Source of the DNA: a virus
IMG/VR virus record: IMGVR_UViG_3300037119_009897
Span: 1 to 29,786 of that record
Strand: one strand, 5' to 3'
Length of the DNA: 29,786 nt
Positions 17,055 to 24,602 of this stretch are shown one piece after another. Numbering within the stretch: position 1 is the stretch's first letter; the number at the start of each line of letters is the position of its first letter. Under the pieces are notes generated by a model. The model was not told the origin of the DNA and searched no databases. It was given only the letters and a program-made list of their open reading frames with translations. A program made the position numbers and the translations under genes.

Positions 17055-19712
17055 ATGCCGGGCCCGATCCACAGTTGGTTGTACATCCGTGACCGTTCCG
17101 GCCTCGCCTACGAGGTCATCAACGCCGCCCGCACGAAGGGGTACCTGTCGAATCCGGCGTTGGCGGTGGGCGGGGTGGATGCCTGTCAGCCGTTCACGGG
17201 TTTGGCGTGTGCGACGTATCCGTACAAGCCGTACCTGGGGTCGACGATCTCCGGATCGGTGACGATCCCGTCCAACAACACCAGCTACGTCATCTCGGCG
17301 GACGCCGCGCCGGTCGACATCACCGGCGACATGACCCTGGTAGCGAACGTGGCCCCCGTGTCATGGGCGTCGGGAACCTCGCAGACGTTGATCTCGAAAT
17401 GGTCGGTGTCCGGGACGACCGACCTGTCGTACCTGCTCCGCATCACGACGACCGGCGGCCTCGAGTTCATCTATTCGACGACCGGTACCGGCTCGGCGAC
17501 GAAGCAGTCGACGGCGATCATCCCCGGCGTCGTCGCCGGACAGGCGAAATGGGTGGCGGTCACGTTCGACGCCGACAACGGGGCTACCGGGAACACGATC
17601 AGGTTCTGGTGGTCGAACAACGGGATCAACTGGACGAAGATCGGCGCGGACGTCGTGACGGCTGGCGTGACGACCCTGTTCTCGTCGACGACGGCGATCA
17701 GGGTCGGTAATCAGGCGGCGTCGCAGCCGCTCGTCGGTTCGATCTACGAAGCGTCCATACGTTCCGGTATCGGCACCGGCGGGGTCCCGGGCGGGACGGA
17801 GGTGTACCGCTTCGACGGCGACAACATCGTCGACGTCACCAACCTAGAGGTGACCGCACCGGTCGGGCTGCCGTCGAACATTGTGCGCCCCAACCTCGCC
17901 TTGCAGAAAGCGGTGGGGGCGACACCGGGCTACGTCAGGTTCCCGAACCTTACCGGCAACTTCCTGACCGTCCCGGACGCCTTGAACCTCGACATCGTCG
18001 GTGACATCACGTTCGTTGTCAGGGCGAGGATGTGGGACTGGACCCCGTCGTCAGGGTCGTACACGTTCGTCTCGAAGCGGTCCAGCAACGCCGTTGGCGC
18101 CTACCGGTTCAGCATGCTCAGCACCGGCCTCAGCATCATCACCACACCGGACGGCACTGACGCCAGCCAAGTCTCCTTCACCTCCACCGTGAACCTGGCC
18201 TCAATCAACGACGGCGAATGGAAATGGGTCGCCGGCACACTCGACGTCGACAACGGGGCGTCCGGCAAGACCGCCAGGTTCTGGACATCCAACGACGGCA
18301 CAGCCTGGACACAGCTCGGCGCCGACGTCGTCCAGGCCGCCGTGACGTCGATCGCCGCGACGACGTCGATCGTCGAGATCGGTTCGACGACCAACGGGAC
18401 GCAGAACTTCGCCAACGGCGACATCCAACACGCCTCGATCCGCAACGGCATCGGCGCGTCCGGGACGGTCGGCGGGACGGAAGTGTTCCGTTTCGACGGC
18501 ACCACGATCACGAACCCCGCCGCCACCTCCTTTCTGGCCGGCACCGGGCAGACCATCACCGTCAACAAGACGGCGACAGCAGGAACGACCGTGACCGCCG
18601 CCACCCTGTGCGGCGCCTGGCAGACCCAGACCTATACGACACCGACCGCCGACGCCGCCCCCTGGTACAACTCCGGCTACCCGCAATCCGCCGACGCCTT
18701 AGGTTTCGTCGTCGAGGACTGGACCGGCCTCGACGACGGCCACGTCACCCGCACGTCGACGCCGTGGGGCGGCTACGGCGGCGGCGCCGCACTCGCTCAG
18801 GTCGCCGCCGCCGGACGCACCATGAAAATCAACGTGTTCCTCTTCGGCCGCACCGAGGAAGCCGTCGAATACCTGTTCCGCTGGCTCGGCGCCACACTGA
18901 CCGGGGTGTGTTCGTCGTGTGCGACGGATTCGCTGCTGATCCGCCGCTACTGCGGATCGACCGCCAACCTGTGGGACGGCGTCGCCGAAATGCGGAACGT
19001 CGGCCTGATCGAAGGCGTCAAATGGGAATCGGAAATCGCCACCGTCGCCTCCTGCTACGTACGTCGGGCGTCGTTCGCGTTGATGGCCGGCGACCCATGC
19101 ATGTACTCGCAGGAGACGACCCTCGCCGTCGACGGCTCCGACCTGACCGCCACCCTGTCGACGTGTCTGACGACGAACAACTCGACGGCGTCGCGGGCGA
19201 TCTGCCGGCCCGCCTGTAGCGAACTGCGACTCGGGTCGTGTCGCACGACCCGCAAGTTCACGGTGAACCCGATGGCGGCGATGGCGCCGATCGTCACCTG
19301 GCAGAACTCGATGGCCCAGTACAGCTACCCGTTCCGGGCCATCTGCTATGCCGACCCGACCCTCGTCGGCCCCGGCAATCCGTGCGGCCTGCCGATCCTC
19401 GGCGAAATCTACGTCCGACCGTTGCCGTCCGGCGCCGGTCTACGGTGGGACGTCGTCGGCCGGCAAGTGCAGTACAAGGATGAGACGACGGGCGGTTGGG
19501 CGTCCGGCTGGGCGTACATCGACCCGAACGACCCGCCGGAGCAACGCTTCTTCGCCGTCCCCTGCGGCACCGGCTACGTCGTGTTGGAACCGGCGTCGCT
19601 GTGCGCGACGTTCGTGTCCGGCACCACCTGGACGTTGGACGGGATCACCTACAACCCGCCGGCGTATCCGACGATGACCGTGTCGATGGGCGAACGCATC
19701 TCGTGTCCTTAG
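17055..19712 (+). CDS. Distal tail protein with two inserted LamG-like domains
   Basis: The ends of this 885-residue protein match the distal tail proteins of actinobacterial phages, which form the hub ring at the tail tip. The first 60 or so residues (SWLYIRDRSGLAYEVINAAR) and residues about 535-885 (APWYNSGYPQSADALGFVVE, VFLFGRTEEAVEYLFRWLG, VCSSCATDSLLIRRYCG, EGVKWESE) are this core. In between sit two concanavalin A/LamG-like domains, about 88-256 and 312-487, that resemble each other: DITGDMTL and DIVGDITF at the start, FDADNGATGNTIRFWWSNNG and LDVDNGASGKTARFWTSNDG in the middle, GGTEVYRFDG and GGTEVFRFDG at the end. The inserted domains probably bind sugars on the host surface. The core is very rich in Cys, probably paired. 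AAGGA overlapping the upstream stop is the ribosome binding site. Confidence 0.75.
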   Translation: MPGPIHSWLYIRDRSGLAYEVINAARTKGYLSNPALAVGGVDACQPFTGLACATYPYKPYLGSTISGSVTIPSNNTSYVISADAAPVDITGDMTLVANVAPVSWASGTSQTLISKWSVSGTTDLSYLLRITTTGGLEFIYSTTGTGSATKQSTAIIPGVVAGQAKWVAVTFDADNGATGNTIRFWWSNNGINWTKIGADVVTAGVTTLFSSTTAIRVGNQAASQPLVGSIYEASIRSGIGTGGVPGGTEVYRFDGDNIVDVTNLEVTAPVGLPSNIVRPNLALQKAVGATPGYVRFPNLTGNFLTVPDALNLDIVGDITFVVRARMWDWTPSSGSYTFVSKRSSNAVGAYRFSMLSTGLSIITTPDGTDASQVSFTSTVNLASINDGEWKWVAGTLDVDNGASGKTARFWTSNDGTAWTQLGADVVQAAVTSIAATTSIVEIGSTTNGTQNFANGDIQHASIRNGIGASGTVGGTEVFRFDGTTITNPAATSFLAGTGQTITVNKTATAGTTVTAATLCGAWQTQTYTTPTADAAPWYNSGYPQSADALGFVVEDWTGLDDGHVTRTSTPWGGYGGGAALAQVAAAGRTMKINVFLFGRTEEAVEYLFRWLGATLTGVCSSCATDSLLIRRYCGSTANLWDGVAEMRNVGLIEGVKWESEIATVASCYVRRASFALMAGDPCMYSQETTLAVDGSDLTATLSTCLTTNNSTASRAICRPACSELRLGSCRTTRKFTVNPMAAMAPIVTWQNSMAQYSYPFRAICYADPTLVGPGNPCGLPILGEIYVRPLPSGAGLRWDVVGRQVQYKDETTGGWASGWAYIDPNDPPEQRFFAVPCGTGYVVLEPASLCATFVSGTTWTLDGITYNPPAYPTMTVSMGERISCP

Positions 19713-19725
19713 GGTGTGACGTCCT

Positions 19726-22218
19726 GTGAGCCCGCCGATCGTTCGTGGTACGGGGACGATGGCGTCGTCGACGGGGACGTCACTGAAAGTCCTGTTGCCG
19801 TCCCGGTCGCCGGGTCACCTCGTCGTCCTGTCGGCGTCCGGTTTCTACTCGGCCGGCGGCCTGTCCGGCACTCTGCTGCCGTCGATGCCGCCCGGCTATC
19901 AACAGTTGTACGGCTGGACGGACGGCGACGGCTGGGAGGTCCTCGCCTGGAAACAGATCAAACTGGTGGCGTCGGGCGAACCGGACCCGGTCATCACCCT
20001 GCCGCCCGGCATGCCGACGACCGGGTGGAGTCTGCGCGGCCACGCCGACACGTACAGCAACGTCGACTATCACGACCCGGGCTGGCTCGCCGTCCCCGGC
20101 ACCGCCGGCAACTATGCCACCGTCACCCGGACCGCGCTGCCGGCGGCGACGTCCCTGACGGTCGCCGTGCGGGCGTCGTTCGCCACGCTCGGCGTAGCGA
20201 ACTGGGCGTTCGGCTGGGCCAACGGCGACGTCGGCGTCGGCCTCGACGCGGCGAACAAGCTCGTCATCTACGCCACGAACACCGTCGCCGCCGTCATCGG
20301 CAACGCCGCGTCGACGATCACCGTCCCCAACATCACCGTCAATCAGAGATTGTGGTTCCTCGCCGACCTCGTCACGGCGACGGCGACATGCTCCTACTTC
20401 TATTCACTCGACGACGTCGAACATTTCTCCTCGGTCCGCACCTGGAACGAGTTGGGGGCCCCCGTCGTCGGCACGGGCGCCGGGACGACGATGCGGATGA
20501 GCAACTCCGGCACCGCCTTCGTCGGCGCCCGCGACGCGGCGACGACACCGACAGCGAAATCGGTGTTCTCACTGTACGAAGCGACGAACGTCGCCGTCTA
20601 CAACAACTGGACGTTGTCGGACCCGGACCCGGCCGGCTTCGCCCGCGTCGGCATCCTGTCACTCCACCGTCCGACGACCGGCATCTCATCCCCGATCGAA
20701 GACTTCAACCTGGACCCGACACCGGTCGCCGTTCCGTCGACGGACGCCCGCAACGTGTACGGCCCGGACCGTCTCGTCGTCAACGTCTTCACCGGCACGT
20801 CACCCGTGAAGGTGAAGGCCGGCGATTTGGTCGTCGGTCCGGCCGGCTGGACGGCGTACCCGAATCGGGCGATGACGGCGACCGGGCTGTGGGCCAAGGA
20901 CCTCACCCGCAGCATCGTCGCCCAAGCCAACGTCGCCGCGACACCGATCACCTCGACGACCGGCGGCTACAGCTACGGCTTCTACGGGTACACGATCCGA
21001 CCTTTGCCGGCCGTCGCCGTCCTGTCGTCGCCGCAACCGCCCCGCCTCAAACTGGGTTGCCCGGACACGTACACGACGTGGATCACCGACGGCACGTACC
21101 GGCGGCCGATCGAACTGCTCCGCTGGTCGCAGATCACCTGGGAACGGGTGCTCGACTCGATTTCGACGGCGTCGGTGACGATCCCCGACGAGTACGGCGG
21201 CGTCAATTGTCTCGCCCGGGCTGGCGGCCTGAAACCGTGGCTGTACGGGCTGCTCATCGAACGCAACGATCAGCCGGTGTGGTCCGGGCCGATCGTCAAC
21301 GTCGGCCGCAAAGGTGACGCCATCGTCGTCGCCGCCTCCGACGTCTTCGCCCGCTACCAGAAACGGTTCCTGATCCGCGACGCCGTCGTCGACTACACCA
21401 ACGTCGACGTCGGAACGATGTTCGCTGACATCGTGACGACGCACGCCTCGTCGACGCTCGACCTGTGGGATCTGCCGGTGCCGGTCATCGCGACGAACGT
21501 GTCGTTGACCCGATCGTTGAAACCGAGAGAGTTCAAGTACGCCTGGGACCTGATGTCGGAACTCCTCAACTCGTCGATCGACGCCTACATCATGAACGGC
21601 GTCCTCTACATGTGGGAGCCGGGCGGCGGGTGGCGTTTCCAGTCCGGCTACAAACAGACGTTGGAAGGCGCCTACAACCCGGATTTCGAATTGACGTACG
21701 GGACGTTCACGGAGGAGTCGTTCGTCACCCGACCCGACTGGTCGCTCGACGGGATGGGTCAGACGAACTACACGGTCGTCCCCGCCGCCGACACCGGCGA
21801 AATGGGGTTCCGCACCTACAGGTTCGCTGAGATGCCGGCGTCGCAGGACGTGTACGGCCTGCTCGACATGGTCGACCCGGACCCGATGCAACTCCCCGAG
21901 GACGACACGGACGTGGAGGCGGTGAAACGTGTGGCCGCTGCTCTCGCCGCCCGCGCCTCGACCGTGTCGGCGTTGCGGGCCTTCCCGCCGATCACGATCG
22001 AAGGCGGCGTCCTGTCCCAGCAGGCGCCGGTCTCCGTCGACCATCTCCGACCCGGTTCCCTGTGGAAACTCGACGTGTTCGACTCCGGCTACGGCGAACT
22101 TCTTTCCCTGCTCCGCCTACGCCGCGTGTCGGTCGCCGTGTCCCGTTCGGCGGCCGGCGTCGACGAGAAGGTCAGTCCGGTCCTGGAACCGCCCGGCTGG
22201 GAAGGCGAGATCAACTGA
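19726..22218 (+). CDS. Tail hub protein with N-terminal adhesin and LamG-like domain
   Basis: Residues about 437-830 are a siphophage baseplate hub (gp27-like or Tal type): ITWERVLDSISTASVTIPDE, KPWLYGLLIERNDQPVWSGP and a following strand-rich part that carries on to EPPGWEGEIN. This ring sits under the distal tail protein and opens at infection. Residues 1-435 are an extension. Its outer parts (for example KVKAGDLVVGPAGWT and GYSYGFYGYTIRPLP) resemble a beta-rich domain common in minor tail proteins; a LamG-like domain sits at about 112-300 (SLTVAVRASFATLG, VNQRLWFLADLVTATATCSY, FVGARDAA). The start is GTG 19726, 13 bases after the previous stop. No peptidase motif is seen. Confidence 0.72.
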   Translation: MSPPIVRGTGTMASSTGTSLKVLLPSRSPGHLVVLSASGFYSAGGLSGTLLPSMPPGYQQLYGWTDGDGWEVLAWKQIKLVASGEPDPVITLPPGMPTTGWSLRGHADTYSNVDYHDPGWLAVPGTAGNYATVTRTALPAATSLTVAVRASFATLGVANWAFGWANGDVGVGLDAANKLVIYATNTVAAVIGNAASTITVPNITVNQRLWFLADLVTATATCSYFYSLDDVEHFSSVRTWNELGAPVVGTGAGTTMRMSNSGTAFVGARDAATTPTAKSVFSLYEATNVAVYNNWTLSDPDPAGFARVGILSLHRPTTGISSPIEDFNLDPTPVAVPSTDARNVYGPDRLVVNVFTGTSPVKVKAGDLVVGPAGWTAYPNRAMTATGLWAKDLTRSIVAQANVAATPITSTTGGYSYGFYGYTIRPLPAVAVLSSPQPPRLKLGCPDTYTTWITDGTYRRPIELLRWSQITWERVLDSISTASVTIPDEYGGVNCLARAGGLKPWLYGLLIERNDQPVWSGPIVNVGRKGDAIVVAASDVFARYQKRFLIRDAVVDYTNVDVGTMFADIVTTHASSTLDLWDLPVPVIATNVSLTRSLKPREFKYAWDLMSELLNSSIDAYIMNGVLYMWEPGGGWRFQSGYKQTLEGAYNPDFELTYGTFTEESFVTRPDWSLDGMGQTNYTVVPAADTGEMGFRTYRFAEMPASQDVYGLLDMVDPDPMQLPEDDTDVEAVKRVAAALAARASTVSALRAFPPITIEGGVLSQQAPVSVDHLRPGSLWKLDVFDSGYGELLSLLRLRRVSVAVSRSAAGVDEKVSPVLEPPGWEGEIN

Positions 22219-22718
22219 TGGCCGACCGTCTCCTGCGTGAACAGGCCCAAGCTTTTCAGCAGCGCCTGTCGTTGATCGAGTCACGGCTACGGGCGTTGGG
22301 TTTGCGGGCCTGGCCGGGCGCCGTCCGTTCCGAACAGTCGTTGGATTCGTTCACGCCGACCGTGTATTCGACCGAGTCGCAGATCCTGTCGTTGTCGGTG
22401 CCGGCCGGCCGGTGGATCGTGTTGGCGTCGGCGACGATCGCCACGTCGACCGTCGACGCCGCCGGCGAGGCGTGGACGCTGTCGGTCGCCGCCTCCGACC
22501 CGGTGACCGGTGACGCCCTGCCCGTCGCCGCATTCGACAATCCGTCGGCCTACCTGTGGCTCCCCCCGAACGACGGCTCCTCGACGATGTATTCGTCGAT
22601 GACGTTGACCGGCGACCTGCGCTGCGACGAGTCGGCCCTCCTCACCCTCGCCGTCGCCGACGCCGGCGGTCGCGCCTTCACCGTCGTCAAACCGCGGTTG
22701 CGGATGCTCCCGGTGTAA
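22218..22718 (+). CDS. Small fibre or minor tail protein
   Basis: This 166-residue protein starts at ATG 22218, which overlaps the hub stop by one base. Residues 2-30 (MADRLLREQAQAFQQRLSLI and on) form a likely coiled coil, and residues about 45-166 are a beta sandwich with many short hydrophobic strands (ILSLSVPAGRWIVLASATI, AYLWLPPN, SALLTLAVADAGG). A trimeric stalk with a beta head attached near the hub would fit. No known family is certain. The gene is co-translated with the hub, so it is likely a tail-tip part. Confidence 0.55.
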   Translation: MADRLLREQAQAFQQRLSLIESRLRALGLRAWPGAVRSEQSLDSFTPTVYSTESQILSLSVPAGRWIVLASATIATSTVDAAGEAWTLSVAASDPVTGDALPVAAFDNPSAYLWLPPNDGSSTMYSSMTLTGDLRCDESALLTLAVADAGGRAFTVVKPRLRMLPV

Positions 22719-22747
22719 GCCCATGACGATGTGGGAGAATCGGCGTC

Positions 22748-23416
22748 GTGATCTGTAGCAACACTTGTAGCTGCGGCATCATCTCGAATTCGTTGACGAT
22801 CTCCGGGTCCGGCGGCCAGGGCGACCCGTTGCAGCTCGAGACGAACGCCTTTCAAGTGGTCACGTCGTCGACGCGGCCGGCCGGGCCGACGACGGGCCAG
22901 TCGATCTATGAGACGGACACGAAACGGTACCTCGTGTACGACGGCACGTTCTGGGTCATCATGGCCGGGTCGATGCCGGGCTGCCTGGCCTACGTCGCCG
23001 CCGGTTCGCAGGCGGTGTTGACCGCCGCCAACACCGACATCAATCTGCCGACGGAACGGTACGACACCGACGGCTTCCACGCCTCGACGAATGCTTTCCT
23101 GACGATCCCGTCCGGCCTGGCCGGCGACTACTACCTGTCGATCGGGGCGCATACGTCCGGGAATGCCGTCGGTCAACGCACCGTCAGCCACGGAGTCACG
23201 TCGAACGGCGCCCTCGGCAACGGCGCCCTGTATCGCGGTTCGATCTTCCCGTCGAACAGCACGGCGAACGCCTGGGTCAACTCGTCCGGCACGTTCCGGG
23301 CCGTCGCCGGCTGCGTCATCACGATCTCGCTGTATCAGGATTCGGGGTCCACGCTCACGATCCCCGACGCCTACCTGGGGCTCGACATGGTCCGACACAT
23401 TCCGTCGCTGGTGTAG
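22748..23416 (+). CDS. Minor tail protein with C1q-like head
   Basis: This 222-residue protein starts at GTG 22748 with GGGAGA upstream. The first 35 residues (ICSNTCSCGIISNSLTISG, then GDP) form a Cys-rich module shared with the next gene. Residues about 45-75 contain GPTTGQSIYETDTKRYLVYD, a common linker in phage fibres. The rest is a C1q/TNF-like jelly roll: TERYDTDGFHAS, LAGDYYLSIGAHTSG, a central glycine-rich part and VITISLYQDSGSTL at the end. This kind of head occurs in actinobacterial phage tail proteins and is thought to bind the host surface as a trimer. Confidence 0.68.
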   Translation: MICSNTCSCGIISNSLTISGSGGQGDPLQLETNAFQVVTSSTRPAGPTTGQSIYETDTKRYLVYDGTFWVIMAGSMPGCLAYVAAGSQAVLTAANTDINLPTERYDTDGFHASTNAFLTIPSGLAGDYYLSIGAHTSGNAVGQRTVSHGVTSNGALGNGALYRGSIFPSNSTANAWVNSSGTFRAVAGCVITISLYQDSGSTLTIPDAYLGLDMVRHIPSLV

Positions 23417-23425
23417 GAGACGTTC

Positions 23426-24496
23426 ATGTTGTGCGACCAGATCTGTGGATGTGCGGTCACGTCGACGACGCTCGTCATCACCGGGTCCGGCACACCGGGC
23501 GATCCGTGGGTGATCGAACAGGCCGAGTTCAACGACATCACCCAGTTGCAGACCGACGTCGCCAACAACACGGCGGCGATCGCCAACCTGCCCGCCACCT
23601 ACGTCGACGTCACCGGCGACTCGATGACCGGCGAACTCGTCATTTCGAATCCGGGTGGCCGCCAGTTGAAACTGGTGGAGACGACGAACGGCACACCGTA
23701 CCTCGATTTCCGTGACGCCGCCGGGGCCCGGGTCGGGTTCGTGCAGGGCCGTACGACGACGGACGCCATCCCGGGTCTGCGTGTCGGCGCCGACTCCGGG
23801 GACCCGTTCCGCGTCTACATCAGTTCCGTCGACCGGGTCATCGTCGACGCCGCCCAGGCCCTGTTCTACAAGACGGCGGCCGGCATCGGCGTCCAGGGCA
23901 CCGAAATCACGGCGACCGGCACCGTCATCCAGACCCGCTCCGACTCGACCGCCAACCTTCAACTCAACAAGATTTCGACGGGTGCGACGGCGTCCGGCAC
24001 CGTGTTCGCCAACTTCTACCTGTCCGGCACGGCGATCGGTTCGATCACCCGCAACGCCGCCACGTCCGCCGTCCTCTACAACGTGTCGTCCGACGCCAAC
24101 CTGAAGACCGTCATCGGCGACCTGGACCCGGAACTGGCGGAGTACGTCCTCGCCTTGGTGACGCCGATGATGTACTCGTGGAACGAGGACCCGGATCACA
24201 CTCCGGCGATCGGGTACATCGCCCAGCAGGTCGCGCAAGCATGGCCGCAGGCCGTCGAGTTGGGGTTCGTCACACCGGGTGTCGGCGACGTCGCCGACCG
24301 CACCTGGGACGACGACGGGAACGAGACGACGCCGGAAGGGGTGTGGCGGCCGTGGCAGATGGACCCGAAGGTCATCATCCCGCTGCTCCACGCCTCCCTG
24401 GTTCGGACGACGACGAAACTGTCGTATCTGCGGGCCGAGCACGACGAACTCGTCGCCCGCGTCGAAGCGTTGGAATTGATCGCGAAACCGAAATGA
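23426..24496 (+). CDS. Tail fibre with self-cleaving S74 chaperone domain
   Basis: This 356-residue fibre begins with the same Cys-rich module as the previous protein (LCDQICGCAVTSTTLVITGSG, then GDP), followed by a short helix and a DSMTGELVI fibre motif. The middle is beta-rich. The end, from about residue 222, is an intramolecular chaperone of the S74 family: SDANLKTVIGDL with S222 and K227 as the probable Ser-Lys cleavage pair, then MYSWNE, IGYIAQQVAQAWP, PKVIIPLLHASLV and a final coiled coil (YLRAEHDELVARVEAL). In this family the domain guides trimer folding and then cuts itself off, which would leave a mature fibre of about 221 residues. The ribosome binding site is TAGGAGA. Confidence 0.82.
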   Translation: MLCDQICGCAVTSTTLVITGSGTPGDPWVIEQAEFNDITQLQTDVANNTAAIANLPATYVDVTGDSMTGELVISNPGGRQLKLVETTNGTPYLDFRDAAGARVGFVQGRTTTDAIPGLRVGADSGDPFRVYISSVDRVIVDAAQALFYKTAAGIGVQGTEITATGTVIQTRSDSTANLQLNKISTGATASGTVFANFYLSGTAIGSITRNAATSAVLYNVSSDANLKTVIGDLDPELAEYVLALVTPMMYSWNEDPDHTPAIGYIAQQVAQAWPQAVELGFVTPGVGDVADRTWDDDGNETTPEGVWRPWQMDPKVIIPLLHASLVRTTTKLSYLRAEHDELVARVEALELIAKPK

Positions 24497-24503
24497 GGAC
24501 GCC

Positions 24504-24602
24504 GTGAGCGACACCAAACCAGTCGAAGACGATGAGACGCCGCCCGAGCATGTCACCGACCCGGTGGAACCCGTGGAAGCGGTCGAGCCCGTCGATGGCT
24601 GA
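24504..24602 (+). CDS. Acidic 32-residue peptide before endolysin
   Basis: GTG 24504 follows GAGGA by four bases, and the reading frame ends at TGA 24600-24602, eight bases inside the endolysin gene. The peptide is acidic and rich in Pro, Glu and Val, with a DPVEPVEAVEPVDG end. There is no membrane segment and no recognised family. It may exist mainly to couple translation into the endolysin gene, or be a small regulator; a good ribosome binding site makes real translation likely. Confidence 0.5.
   Translation: MSDTKPVEDDETPPEHVTDPVEPVEAVEPVDG

Noticed and set aside
19716-21317. A 533-codon plus-strand frame overlapping the hub gene
   Set aside because: It is Arg-rich and has no recognisable fold, and the hub frame (19726-22218) carries a clear family match.
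22550-24556. A 668-codon minus-strand frame opposite the fibre genes
   Set aside because: It is an antisense shadow; both fibre genes on the plus strand have recognisable domains.
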